The notes: a model not told the origin generated them from the letters alone. Shown: positions 50,681-59,548, counted from the stretch's first letter. The stretch is DNA of 64,000 nt from Opitutales bacterium (GCA_017440935.1 JAFSAO010000022.1:186001-250000); one strand, 5' to 3'. Made by a program: numbers and translations.

Positions 50681-53377
50681 ATGAAAACAACCAAATTCCT
50701 TCTTCCTACCCTCATTGCCGCCGCCGCAATGACCGCTACTGCGTTCGCTACTGATTACACATGGGACAGTTCTCAAGACTACACGTTTACATGGGATTTT
50801 TCCCAGAGCAACACTCAAAATGGACAAACCGGGGTGCTCGGTGGAACTGTATCTAATACGTTTGTTACGGAAGTCGTTGATATTATTTCCTCGACCGCGA
50901 TTAAAAAAGGTGATTCCACCGGGCAATACTGGGAAACGGGGACAAATTCATTTTTCTACGATGCGCTTAATTTTGTGACAACGTCCGGGACAACTGCGTC
51001 GCTGACATTTACAGTCGATTATTACTACACAGGGGCGCAGTGGGGAGAAAACATCCTTCATATCGGAAAAGACGGGACGGGGATTGCACTTGGTCTCGCC
51101 AAGTCCGGCTATGTTTCCTTTGGGACAGGAACAGCTACGGATAATACGTTCGTGACGAGTGATATCCAACTAGAGGCAAATACTTGGACTACGATTTCTT
51201 GGACAATCTCGAACGGGGGGTGGAGTGCAACCGTCGGTGAATCGACAAGCGATACTACCTCTATCGGAAGTATCTCCTGGGATTCTTCCGCTGATGAGCG
51301 AAACAAGTATAGTATCGGTGTTAAGGCTCCTGGGTGGAACAGTGGGGCTACTGGTTTGAATGATTCAGGATGTAAAATCGCAAATCTTTCCGTTAGTTAT
51401 TCTGGGGTTACTGTAAGAGATTTGATTTGGGGAGGAGAAGATGTCGGGACCTGGACTGATGAGTCTTGGAATTCTGGGAGCGATACAGGAGTAGCTATCA
51501 GCGAAAATTCTAATGTAACATTTAGTAAAACTGTCGCAATGACCGCAGACACCGATGTCTCTCTGCCATCCGTGACGGTTGAGAAAGATGCAACGTTGAC
51601 TCTTGCCGGCGAGGGGATCGTCTCTGCATCCACGGTAACAGTAAACGGAAATCTTTCTGTTTCAACTGATTCGACACTGGTGTCAAACAACACTATTTCT
51701 CTTGCGGAAAGTTCGATTCTTTCAGGGGGCGGGAAGATTGACCTTGGGTCAGCAGGAGTGATAACCCTCAACGGAGCTGAATTAGATCTCTCTGACTCTG
51801 GCTTCTCGGATTGGTCTGGAACAATCGTCATCTCTGAGCGGGCATCGCTCACGGACTTTTCGTTCGATAAATATGTTACAAGTGGCTCCAAAGTTGAAGT
51901 GACGGGTCTCGCCGGATGGCTTAACTCATTCACTTCCACCCTTGGGGAGGTTGTTTTGACAGACTCCTCGTCAGATTCTGCGTTTAAAGTAACCAACGGG
52001 TCGTCTAAAGGAAAATATTCTTTTGCCGGAAAAATTTCAGGCGCTGGGACGTTTGAGCATGCGTGGACTGGTGGAACAGGAGGGTGCGAATACACTTTTT
52101 CTGGAGATATTTCCGAGTGGACAGGGGCGTTTAAGCACTCTGCTTCCGGAAAAACCAATAAGGTGATTTTTTCAGAAAATATTTTGTCGATTACTACCGG
52201 AATTTCTGTAGCGGCGGGGATTTTGGAGGTTGAATTTGGTAACGATGATGCCACATATTCAGGCGAGATTTCTGGAGAAACAGGCGCGAGTATGTCCCTT
52301 AGTACATCTGGTACGCTGACGATTGACGGCTCATTTGCCAATAAAGGGACGACGGTTTTGGCGTCTGGAACAATACTTTGGAAAGCCGAAAATACACTTG
52401 GAAATACGCACCATACAGTTTCTGTCGGTAGCGATGCGCTTCTCGACTTGACGCAAGGGAGTAGCCTCTTTTCCGGAGCTGAACACGTTTCCAATGGTCG
52501 CTTAACGGTTCAAGGGAAGGTGAAGGTCGCCAACACAAATTGGGAGACTGGGACTTCTTTTGGCAAGTTACAGCACAACTCCGACACAATTTCTGTTGAC
52601 GGCGGGGAAATTGTTTACACGTTGACTCACACAGCAAGTAGAGCTCTCAATTTCACGGCAAATGGAGGAAAGATTACGATTGAAGATGGACAGTCGGTTG
52701 TGTTTGAAGGAAACGAAAATGGAGACGCTTTTATCACGGATGCCTCTGGTGGAACGCTAGCGTTCAATACCGTTGGGGATGCCGAAGTTTCTGGCACAAG
52801 AGGGGTTATTCAAGGAGGCGCTGGTATCGAAAAGACTGGCGCGGGAATGCTTACTCTTTCCGGTAGCAACAGCTATTCCGGCGGAACGACGATTTCTGCG
52901 GGTAAGTTGGTCGCGGCGAATGCAAATGCGCTTGGTGATGCCGGCGGGGCGGTAACGATTTCCGGAGGTCAGTTGAGTGTTTCTCAAAATGTCACTCTTG
53001 CACAAACCGCGATTACGATTGTGCTCAATGATGCGTACAATACGGAGAATACGGAAAAGATAGCCGCGATTTCCGGTGCGGGAGCTTTTGCGGACGGAAC
53101 GACGATTACTCTTGATAAAGCAGCAGACGCTGTCGCTCTGTCGCTCGTGGCGGAGGCACCTCAAAAATATTCCTATCAGATTTTTGATCCTACGTCTTCC
53201 TTGGTCGGAACTGACTGGACATTTGAGCTCGGATCCGCGTGGGATGGTTGGGAGCAGTCGTATGATACGACCAGCGGGGTGCTCACACTTACGATTCCTG
53301 AGCCGTCGGCGTTCGGGTTGTTGGCGGGCGTGGGTGCGCTAGCGCTTGTTGTGGCGCGCCGCAAACGCCGCAAGTAA
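50681..53377 (+). CDS. Large PEP-CTERM surface protein with autotransporter-type beta-strand repeats
   Basis: A secreted protein of 898 residues. The signal peptide (1-23, LIAAAAMTATAFA) is followed by an N-terminal domain with lectin-like features (about 25-250), then a long Ser/Thr/Gly-rich beta-helical region. Near 712-745 the stretch GVIQGGAGIEKTGAGMLTLSGSNSYSGGTTI, which I split here as GIEKTGAGMLTLSG and NSYSGGTTISAG, is the classic autotransporter-associated repeat. The tail IPEPSAFGLLAGVGALALVV and RRKRRK is the sorting signal; there is no outer-membrane barrel. The gene is AT-richer than the chromosome, lacks the CGGGAACG word, and is flanked by repeat clusters. Likely an adhesin or coat protein. 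Confidence 0.85.
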   Translation: MKTTKFLLPTLIAAAAMTATAFATDYTWDSSQDYTFTWDFSQSNTQNGQTGVLGGTVSNTFVTEVVDIISSTAIKKGDSTGQYWETGTNSFFYDALNFVTTSGTTASLTFTVDYYYTGAQWGENILHIGKDGTGIALGLAKSGYVSFGTGTATDNTFVTSDIQLEANTWTTISWTISNGGWSATVGESTSDTTSIGSISWDSSADERNKYSIGVKAPGWNSGATGLNDSGCKIANLSVSYSGVTVRDLIWGGEDVGTWTDESWNSGSDTGVAISENSNVTFSKTVAMTADTDVSLPSVTVEKDATLTLAGEGIVSASTVTVNGNLSVSTDSTLVSNNTISLAESSILSGGGKIDLGSAGVITLNGAELDLSDSGFSDWSGTIVISERASLTDFSFDKYVTSGSKVEVTGLAGWLNSFTSTLGEVVLTDSSSDSAFKVTNGSSKGKYSFAGKISGAGTFEHAWTGGTGGCEYTFSGDISEWTGAFKHSASGKTNKVIFSENILSITTGISVAAGILEVEFGNDDATYSGEISGETGASMSLSTSGTLTIDGSFANKGTTVLASGTILWKAENTLGNTHHTVSVGSDALLDLTQGSSLFSGAEHVSNGRLTVQGKVKVANTNWETGTSFGKLQHNSDTISVDGGEIVYTLTHTASRALNFTANGGKITIEDGQSVVFEGNENGDAFITDASGGTLAFNTVGDAEVSGTRGVIQGGAGIEKTGAGMLTLSGSNSYSGGTTISAGKLVAANANALGDAGGAVTISGGQLSVSQNVTLAQTAITIVLNDAYNTENTEKIAAISGAGAFADGTTITLDKAADAVALSLVAEAPQKYSYQIFDPTSSLVGTDWTFELGSAWDGWEQSYDTTSGVLTLTIPEPSAFGLLAGVGALALVVARRKRRK

Positions 53378-53445
53378 GCCGAGGCGAGAAAAGAATTTCG
53401 GGGGAAGTTTATAGCTACTTCTTCCGGAAAACAGATGAAGTACAG

Positions 53446-53482
53446 GCGTTCCCGTGATGAGTCGCGGGAACGCTTTTTTTTT
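53446..53482 (+). terminator. Terminator of the large PEP-CTERM gene, from an inverted word pair
   Basis: GCGTTCCCG (53446-53454) pairs with CGGGAACGC (53465-53473), loop TGATGAGTCG, then nine T. Clearest example of the word-pair terminator. Confidence 0.92.
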
Positions 53483-53510
53483 GAGCCTCGAAATAGGCGG
53501 GAAGATACGG

Positions 53511-53575
53511 ATTTTATTTATAGGAGGACAGCCGTCTCGGCTGTCCCTTTTTTTGTTTTTTACGGGAAATTCAAA
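53511..53575 (+). repeat. Repeat B, copy 4 (5' part missing)
   Basis: Starts at ATTTTATTTATAGGAGGACA and keeps the perfect GGACAGCCG hairpin with T run, followed by TTACGGGAAATTCAAAAATAG as in copy 1. Confidence 0.8.
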
Positions 53576-53601
53576 AATAGCGAACTCCGAATTGAGTCGG
53601 T

Positions 53602-53738
53602 GTTCCATTGCGCCGCGATGGCGTCGGGGAGCGAATGTGGCGTTCCCGCGGCGCGTTTTTTTTTGTTCGGGTTCCCCAAGCTCCGCTCGCGTTGCTCGCT
53701 CCGCATGGGGTTACGGAAGTGAAGCATCTCCGATGCTT
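53602..53738 (-). repeat. Repeat A, copy 5 (inverted)
   Basis: Reverse orientation; GGCGTTCCCGCGGCGCG inside and terminal hairpin AGCATC-TCC-GATGCT at 53723-53737. Confidence 0.88.
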
Positions 53739-53746
53739 TTGAATTT

Positions 53747-53818
53747 CCTGCAAAAAAACTTTGTGTCTTGGTGACTCCGTGAGAGATTTTGTGTTTCCGT
53801 GAGGATGGATCGATTCGA
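53747..53818 (-). repeat. Repeat C, inverted copy
   Basis: AACTTTGTGTCTTGGTGACT then CCGTGAGAGATTTTGTGTTTCC is the complement of the family C words at 49604 and 49993. Confidence 0.7.
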
Positions 53819-53822
53819 GGTC

Positions 53823-53961
53823 GTTCCATTGCGCCGCGATGGCGTCGGGGAGCGAATGTGTCGTTCCCGCGGCGCAGTTTGGGCGGTGCCCTTGTCCCCA
53901 AGCTCCGCTCGCGTTGCTCGCTTCGCATGGGGTTACGGAAGTGAAGCATCTCCGATGCTTT
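53823..53961 (-). repeat. Repeat A, copy 6 (inverted)
   Basis: Reverse orientation, nearly identical to copy 5, with the GCATC-TCC-GATGC hairpin at its end. Confidence 0.88.
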
Positions 53962-53975
53962 TGAATTTTCTGCAA

Positions 53976-54056
53976 AAAACAAAAAGGACAGGCGAGACGG
54001 CTGTCCTCCTATAATAAAATTCGTGAAATTCGTGGAATTTGTGGATAAACAAAAAA
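53976..54056 (-). repeat. Repeat B, copy 5 (inverted)
   Basis: GGACAGGCG-AGA-CGGCTGTCC followed by ATTCGTGAAATTCGTGG and TTTGTGGATAAAC: the reverse complement of copies 1-3, one stem mismatch. Confidence 0.8.
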
Positions 54057-54098
54057 ACAATTCCGTGTGTTTTTGTGAGGACGGATTGATTCGAGGTC

Positions 54099-54237
54099 GT
54101 TCCATTGCGCCGCGATGGCATCGGGGAGCGAATGAGTCGTTCCCGCGGCGCGGTTTTGTTTTGTTCGGGTTCCCCAAGCTCCGCTCGCGTTGCTCGCTTC
54201 GCATGGGGTTACGGAAGTGAAGCATCTCCGATGCTTT
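54099..54237 (-). repeat. Repeat A, copy 7 (inverted)
   Basis: Reverse orientation, same hairpin as copies 5 and 6. A family C fragment (about 54250-54287) follows and touches the end of the tatD-like gene. Open frames running through this cluster are by-products of the repeats. Confidence 0.88.
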
Positions 54238-54297
54238 TGAATTTCCTGCAAAAAAAAAACTCTGTGTCTTGGTGGCTCCGTGAGAGCTGTTTTCCCG

Positions 54298-54885
54298 TTA
54301 GCGGAGAGGGTGGTCGCTTTCGGGAACGACGAAACATTCCGGCGGGAGAGATTTTCTCGGAGAGGAAAAAACTCCGCCGAGGCGGGCAAAAATTTTTGCC
54401 TGTTCCGGGGAGCCGGCATACGCGTGAAGCAAAAACGGCGGGAGTATTCCCTCGGTGAAAAATTCGCGTAAAATTTCTTCGGTTTTTCCGAATGCGCGCA
54501 CAACGTGAATTGTTACGGGAACGCGAAATTCGGCGGCGATGGCGAGTTGTTCGCGAAAAGCGGGTTCTTGGTCGGAAAAATTGCCGCGACAGCGGTCGAG
54601 CCCGATTTCTCCGACGCTTGCGCCGGGTGTATCCGAAAGAAAATTACGTAAGATTTTTTGCGTTTCCGGATTCCATTCTTCGGCGAACCACGGGTGAATG
54701 CCGAACGCGGGAACGATTTGTTCGGGAAATTTTTTTGCGAGTTGTGCGACTCGGGGAAAATCTTCCGGGCGTGTCGAATTCAGCAAAATTTTCGCGTTTG
54801 CGGGAACGGAGATTTGCCCGTCGTTTGCGGGGTTTTCCGGCAGGTGCGCGTGCGCGTCGGTGAAGAAGCTCCAAATATCAAGCAT
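54298..54885 (-). CDS. TatD-family metal-dependent hydrolase, C-terminally shortened
   Basis: A 195-residue protein of the TatD DNase family. DAHAHL with H12 and H14, GIHPW, VGEIGLD and TIHVVRAF give the expected metal ligands in order, and LLHAYAGS follows. The last metal-binding motif (usually ETDxP) is present as PESDHP three residues before the stop. The family normally runs 250-265 residues and continues about 50 residues past this point. A family C repeat fragment begins about 10 bp beyond the stop, so the repeat cluster may have cut off the end. It may be inactive or a short subfamily. Confidence 0.8.
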   Translation of the reverse strand: MLDIWSFFTDAHAHLPENPANDGQISVPANAKILLNSTRPEDFPRVAQLAKKFPEQIVPAFGIHPWFAEEWNPETQKILRNFLSDTPGASVGEIGLDRCRGNFSDQEPAFREQLAIAAEFRVPVTIHVVRAFGKTEEILREFFTEGILPPFLLHAYAGSPEQAKIFARLGGVFSSPRKSLPPECFVVPESDHPLR

Positions 54886-55010
54886 CGAGCATCAGGCAAA
54901 GTGTTAAGGATTGTTCCTTGTCGCTTCGTTCGGCATTGCCTTCGGTAAAATCCTTAAAGTATTCACTTGATGCCTGAAGCCTGATACTTGGAACTTTCCG
55001 AAACGTTCAG
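54880..55010. repeat. Imperfect palindrome of the ATCAAGC/GCTTGAT family
   Basis: ATATCAAGCATCGAGCATCA and the later TTGATGCCTGAAGCCTGATA are the arms; TTAAGGATTGTTCC and GGTAAAATCCTTAA form an inner pair. Between the tatD-like and lipoprotein genes. Relatives at 11228 and 40085. Confidence 0.7.
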
Positions 55011-55020
55011 CTTTCATCTT

Positions 55021-55977
55021 TCAATCATCAACTTCCGTCGCGCCGCTCCACGCTTCTTCGTCTGTCCACGCGAGTGTCGGCGGGAACCAGCGCAGGTCTT
55101 GGCAATGTTGGCCGATTTCGGTTTGCGGGCAGCGAATGACGACGGATTTATAAAAAGCGTCTGCCGTTTTCGGGTCGCGGTAGCGCAGCCAAACGCCGGC
55201 GGAGCAGAGGAGGCGGGCGGTGCGTTCGTCGTTGTTCGGAAGGAGGCTTGCGGCGTTTTGCGCGAGCATGGCGGCGCGGAAGCGGCGGTCGTTGACGAAG
55301 CGCGAAATATCGCGTGATTCTACGCGGGAACGCTCTTCGGCGTTGGCGAGGTTTTCCGAAAAGCGAAGTTTCAGAATCGGATTTTCTTCCCATTCGCCGC
55401 CGGAAATGTAAATCGGGCCTGCGGCGGCGAGGAAGAGCGCGTCGCCGTCGTTGCGGACGATGAGCGCTGCGTCCCAGAATCCGCGCGCGCGTTCGGTGTC
55501 GGAAAGTTTCGGGTTGTATCCGCGTTGGATTGCGGAGACGTAGGCGTTGAAAACGGGAAGGAGGTCTTCGGGAAAATAGTTGCGAGCTTTCGCCCATTGG
55601 CCTTCGCGCAGGAGGCGGCGGGCGAGCGTGTAGCGAATTTCGCGTGCGCTTTCCGACGGGGTGTCAACGGTGTTGAGGTCGGCGGAGGTGAAATTTTTGC
55701 CCGGGAATTTTTTTTCGACGAAATTGAGCAATTCCTCGGCGGAAAGAACGTATTCCGCGAAATAGGCGGCGAGGTCCGAATCGCCGGAGACGAGCGCTTC
55801 TTCGAGAGTGCGCTCAAATTCGGCGAGGGCGTCGGGCGCGGCGGCAACGGTAATCGGTTCGTTGTCGAGCGGGCGTGCGGCGTTTTCGGCGGTTTTTTCT
55901 TCCGGCGTCGTCGTGCACGCGCAAAGCGTGCAGAGCACCAAGGCGGATAAAGCGTTTTTCAAAAAGGAGACGGGCAT
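55021..55977 (-). CDS. Putative lipoprotein, TPR-like helical
   Basis: A 318-residue protein. A signal peptide ends in LCAC, with C21 as the likely lipidated residue. The mature part is helical with pair-wise helices, such as ARRLLREGQWAKARNYFP near 120 and later AGVWLRYRDPKTADAFYKS near 272, like degenerate Sel1/TPR repeats. I recognise no specific family. The thioredoxin-like gene lies 82 bp upstream on the same strand and may be co-transcribed. Confidence 0.75.
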   Translation of the reverse strand: MPVSFLKNALSALVLCTLCACTTTPEEKTAENAARPLDNEPITVAAAPDALAEFERTLEEALVSGDSDLAAYFAEYVLSAEELLNFVEKKFPGKNFTSADLNTVDTPSESAREIRYTLARRLLREGQWAKARNYFPEDLLPVFNAYVSAIQRGYNPKLSDTERARGFWDAALIVRNDGDALFLAAAGPIYISGGEWEENPILKLRFSENLANAEERSRVESRDISRFVNDRRFRAAMLAQNAASLLPNNDERTARLLCSAGVWLRYRDPKTADAFYKSVVIRCPQTEIGQHCQDLRWFPPTLAWTDEEAWSGATEVDD

Positions 55978-56059
55978 GATTTTGTTTCGGCAAGCACGGG
56001 AAACTTGCGCGGCGGACGGCGTAATTCGCGGGGAATTGCCGTGCGCCGCGCACCGTTTG

Positions 56060-57067
56060 TCAGTCGATGTTCGGCGGCGGAGTCATCGGCAGTCCTTTAG
56101 CGGTCTGCGTCATGTAGTGAAGCTGAATCAAGATTTCCTGAAGGGGGCGGATGGCGGAAGCGCCTTTCGGGAAAAGTTTTTTCGCGGATTCGGCGCGCAC
56201 GCGAATACCGTCGAACATTTGCAGATTTTCCTTCAAAACGTTGTTCATGATGGTCATGCGTTCGCCTTTGGCTTTCGGAGAGCCGGCGGCTTTAACGGCT
56301 TCGTCGGCGAGTTTCGAGAGCTTATTCATTGTGAGGCGGAATTCCTCTTCGATGGGCATGACCGTGGTGAAATACGGATATTTTGCGCGGAGTCCGAGTT
56401 TGCCGTCGGGGTCTGCGGCGAGAATTTCCTGAATGTAGTCGATGTTGAAGAGTTGGAGGCTGAGCGGCATCGTCGCAAGAAGTTCGTCGAGCTGTTTTGC
56501 GCGGTTGGGACCTGCGGGAACGCGGGCGATTGCTTTTTGCGTTTTGTATTGAGCGGAATCTTTCCCTTCGGCGGAGATTTTTTTCAGGTGCTCAATGTAT
56601 TTTTCCGGACCGCCTTCCACGTAGCCGGTTTCGGCGAAAACGTCGCCGGCGGCGTCCATGAGCAAAACGGTGGGAAAGCCGCGAATGAGGTAGTATTGAG
56701 TGAGTGCGCCGTTTTGTTTTTTGGCGATTTCGGAAAGGCGGTTGGTGTTGTTCGGATTGTCGATGTAAACGGGAACGAAGAGTTCGGAAACTTTTTCCGT
56801 GAATCTGTCTTTGGAGAAAACTTCGTGATCGAGGCGGATACACCAGCCGCACCAGTCGGATCCGGAAAAGGCGACGAGGAGGTCTTTGCCTCCGGCGGCA
56901 GCCTGTTTTTTTGCGGCTTCAAAATCGTCTGTCCATCCGTCGGGCGTGGAGTTTTTGACGACGGCGGTCGCAGCGGGTTTTGCGGGAGCGGCGATGGGTT
57001 TTGCAATTGCGGCAAACGGGACGAGTGCGACGAGTGCAATTGCGGCAATGAGTTTTGTTTTTGTCAT
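56060..57067 (-). CDS. Secreted thioredoxin-fold protein
   Basis: A 335-residue protein read from ATG 57067, where a proper signal peptide begins (TKTKLIAAIALVALVPFAAIA, cleavage near 22). The thioredoxin-like domain (about 45-190) has the active-site motif SDWCGWC with C73 and C76, and the cis-proline region RGFPTVLLMD near 140. A helical C-terminal half (about 190-335) is unique. The WCGWC type occurs in periplasmic proteins that reduce or shuffle disulfides. The open frame extends upstream by 146 residues, but that part is out of character and not used. Confidence 0.82.
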   Translation of the reverse strand: MTKTKLIAAIALVALVPFAAIAKPIAAPAKPAATAVVKNSTPDGWTDDFEAAKKQAAAGGKDLLVAFSGSDWCGWCIRLDHEVFSKDRFTEKVSELFVPVYIDNPNNTNRLSEIAKKQNGALTQYYLIRGFPTVLLMDAAGDVFAETGYVEGGPEKYIEHLKKISAEGKDSAQYKTQKAIARVPAGPNRAKQLDELLATMPLSLQLFNIDYIQEILAADPDGKLGLRAKYPYFTTVMPIEEEFRLTMNKLSKLADEAVKAAGSPKAKGERMTIMNNVLKENLQMFDGIRVRAESAKKLFPKGASAIRPLQEILIQLHYMTQTAKGLPMTPPPNID

Positions 57068-57165
57068 ATTTGTGTGTTTTTTTAGGGAAATGGGGAATTC
57101 GCAGGGAAAACCGGGAACGGGAAACGAAAATTTGCCGAGGCTTCGGTTTCCCGTTCCCGCGAACC

Positions 57166-58161
57166 TTATTCGCCGAGGTGTTTGTCGGGAATAAGGTAGT
57201 TTTTGACGTAGTCGGTGACGGATTCTTCGAGCGGGACGAGGTATTGCGCGCCGCCCAAACGCGTCAGCTTGTCGATTTTCGCCTGCGTGAAATACTGATA
57301 CTGCGCGCGAAGCGATTCCGGCATATCGATGAATTCGATTTTTTCGGGAACGCCCATCGCGGCAAAAATCGGGCGGACGAGTTCGAGCCATGTGCGGGCT
57401 TTTCCCGCGCCGACGTTGACCAAGCCCGTCGCTTCCTCGTTTTGTGCGAGGTGCACGGTGATTGCCGCCGCTTCTTTTGCGCCGAGGAAGTCGCGCATCT
57501 GGCAACCGTCGGAGTATTCCGGTTTGTAGCTTTTGAAAAGCTTTACGCCGCCGGTTTCCCTGATTTGGTTAAACGCGCGGAAAACCATGCTGACCATGTG
57601 CGCCTTGTGGTTTTCGTTCGGACCGAAAACGTTGAAATATTTGATGCCCGTGATTTTGTTCAGGTAGCCGTTTCGCAACGCGTGCAGGTCGAAAAGATGT
57701 TTCGAGTAGCCATACATGTTGAGCGGCTTGAGCGGGAGGATGTCGCCTTCGTCGTCCATGCCGTTTTCGCCGTTCCCGTAAGTCGCGGCGGAGGAGGCGT
57801 AAACGAAGCGTGCGCCGTTTTCGAGTGCGAATTTGGCGAGCTTTTTCGTGTATTCGTAATTGTTGTGAATGAGGTAAGTGCAGTCTTTTTCCGTCGTCGC
57901 GGAGCAGGCGCCGAGGTGGAAAATCGTTTTAATATCGGCAAACTGCGCGGGATCGCTTTCAAAAGCGCGGTCAAAATCCTCGTATTCCATGTATTCGGCG
58001 AATTTGAGCGGAACGAGGTTTTTGTAGCGCAAATCCGTTCCGAGTTTGTCGGTAACGAGAATGTTTGTGTGTCCGAGTTCGTTGAGGCGGGCGATAATGG
58101 CGCTTCCGATAAGCCCGGAACCGCCGGTGACGAGAATTTTTCCTTGCGAGATATCGTGCAT
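57166..58161 (-). CDS. hldD: ADP-L-glycero-D-manno-heptose 6-epimerase
   Basis: The enzyme inverts C6 of ADP-heptose for the lipopolysaccharide inner core. The 331-residue extended short-chain dehydrogenase has VTGGSGLIGSAI at 11-22, ASSAATYGNG near 125 and YGYSKHLFD near 152 (the YxxxK pair), and KYFNVFGPNE near 175, which is characteristic of HldD. DKLGTDLRYKNL near 37 also fits. It implies an outer membrane with heptose-containing lipopolysaccharide. It lies 98 bp from the thioredoxin-like gene. Confidence 0.93.
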   Translation of the reverse strand: MHDISQGKILVTGGSGLIGSAIIARLNELGHTNILVTDKLGTDLRYKNLVPLKFAEYMEYEDFDRAFESDPAQFADIKTIFHLGACSATTEKDCTYLIHNNYEYTKKLAKFALENGARFVYASSAATYGNGENGMDDEGDILPLKPLNMYGYSKHLFDLHALRNGYLNKITGIKYFNVFGPNENHKAHMVSMVFRAFNQIRETGGVKLFKSYKPEYSDGCQMRDFLGAKEAAAITVHLAQNEEATGLVNVGAGKARTWLELVRPIFAAMGVPEKIEFIDMPESLRAQYQYFTQAKIDKLTRLGGAQYLVPLEESVTDYVKNYLIPDKHLGE

Positions 58162-58308
58162 AACGCGTCTCAGTATAAAGCGTTCCCGCGCATGAAGAAA
58201 ACTTTAAAAATGTAGGGTGACGGGATTCTCTTCTCCGGGTCGGATTTCTCTGCGAGGAGAAAACAAAAAGGCGCTCGAAAGAATCGAACGCCACCCTCAA
58301 AAAAAAAA

Positions 58309-58384
58309 TGGAGCCACTTGTCGGACTTGAACCAACGACCCTCTCATTACGAATGAGATGCTCTACCAACTGAGCTAAAGTGGC
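58309..58384 (-). tRNA. tRNA-Thr (anticodon CGU)
   Basis: On the minus strand GCCACTT opens and AAGTGGC closes the acceptor stem, followed by U and an encoded CCA. The anticodon loop TTCGTAA between CTCAT and ATGAG gives CGU, reading ACG. GGTTCAAGTCC is the T arm. Seventy-six bases. Confidence 0.97.
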
Positions 58385-58504
58385 TGAAAGAAGCACCAAC
58401 GATACGCTTTTTGTGCGTTTGTGCAAGTCTTATTTTCGGGGAAAAGTTTTTTGAGCAAAAAAACTTTGCGTTCCTGCGCGGAAAATCGAAAATGGCACGT
58501 TGTT

Positions 58505-59548
58505 ATGAGCAAAATCAAAGTCGGAATTGTCGGAGCTTCCGGTTATGCCGGAGAGGAACTTGTGCGCCTGTTGTCGCGCCACCCGAATGCGGTGCTTGCC
58601 TGCGTGTGCTCGCGCTCTCTCGCGGGAACGCCGCTGGCGGACGTGATGCCGCAGTTTCGTGAAATGATTCCCGCAGGGCTGACGTTTATTTTGGCGGATC
58701 CGCAGGCAATTTGCGCCGAGCCGATTGATGTTTGGTTTCTCGCGTTGCCGCACGGCGTGGCGGCGGAATATGCGCGTCCGCTCGTCGCGGCGGGGAAGCG
58801 GGTTTTTGATTTGTCGGCGGACTTTCGTCTGAATTCGCCGGAGGTTTACGAAGAATACTACGGCAAGCCGCATCCGGATGTTGAACTTTTGAAAAAATCG
58901 CCGTATGTCGTTCCCGAGTTGGTGCAGGGTGATGCTTGGAAATCGGCGTCGCTCGTGGCGTGCCCGGGTTGTTATCCGACGAGTATCCAAATTCCGCTGA
59001 TTCCGCTTTTGCGCGGCGGCGTGATTAAGCCGGCGGCGGGAACGTGCGTGATTAATTCGTATTCCGGCGTTTCGGGTGCGGGGAAGAAAGCGGATTTGGC
59101 GTATGCTTACTGTGAGCGCGATGAATCGGCAAAGGCTTACGGTTTGCCGAAACACCGTCATTTGTCCGAAATCGAAGAACAGCTTTCGCTCGCGGCGGGA
59201 ACGCCGATTGTCGTGCAGTTCTGCCCGCATTTGGCTCCGATGAAACGCGGAATTTCAACGACGATTACCGTTCCCGCGAACGGAGCAACCGTCGAAGACG
59301 TTTATGCGTGCTGGGAAAAAGCATACGCGGGCAAGCCGTTTGTCGCTGTTTTGAAAAGCGGAAAATTCCCCGATACGGCGCACGTCACGGGAACGAACAG
59401 AGCGGATATTTCCGCCGTTTACGACTCGCGCACGAAGAATTTTGTCATTACCTCGTGTATCGACAACGTAGTGAAAGGCGCTTCCGGGCAGGCGGTTCAG
59501 CTGATGAACCTCGCCCTCGGCTTCCCGGAGACCTCCGGGCTGATTTAA
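58505..59548 (+). CDS. argC: N-acetyl-gamma-glutamyl-phosphate reductase
   Basis: The third step of arginine synthesis. The protein has 347 residues from ATG 58505 (MSKIKVGIVGASGYAGEEL); an earlier start at 58421 adds an unlikely leader that overlaps the tRNA region. The nucleotide loop GASGYAGEE is near 9, the catalytic Cys is C156 in ACPGCYPTS, and the late KHRHLSEIEEQL with its His is also conserved. No other arg gene is adjacent. Confidence 0.95.
   Translation: MSKIKVGIVGASGYAGEELVRLLSRHPNAVLACVCSRSLAGTPLADVMPQFREMIPAGLTFILADPQAICAEPIDVWFLALPHGVAAEYARPLVAAGKRVFDLSADFRLNSPEVYEEYYGKPHPDVELLKKSPYVVPELVQGDAWKSASLVACPGCYPTSIQIPLIPLLRGGVIKPAAGTCVINSYSGVSGAGKKADLAYAYCERDESAKAYGLPKHRHLSEIEEQLSLAAGTPIVVQFCPHLAPMKRGISTTITVPANGATVEDVYACWEKAYAGKPFVAVLKSGKFPDTAHVTGTNRADISAVYDSRTKNFVITSCIDNVVKGASGQAVQLMNLALGFPETSGLI

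Noticed and set aside
53560-54225. A 221-codon minus-strand open frame and similar frames in the repeat clusters
   Set aside because: They consist of repeat A copies read through; the same peptide recurs several times and frames break differently between copies. No start signal or domain.
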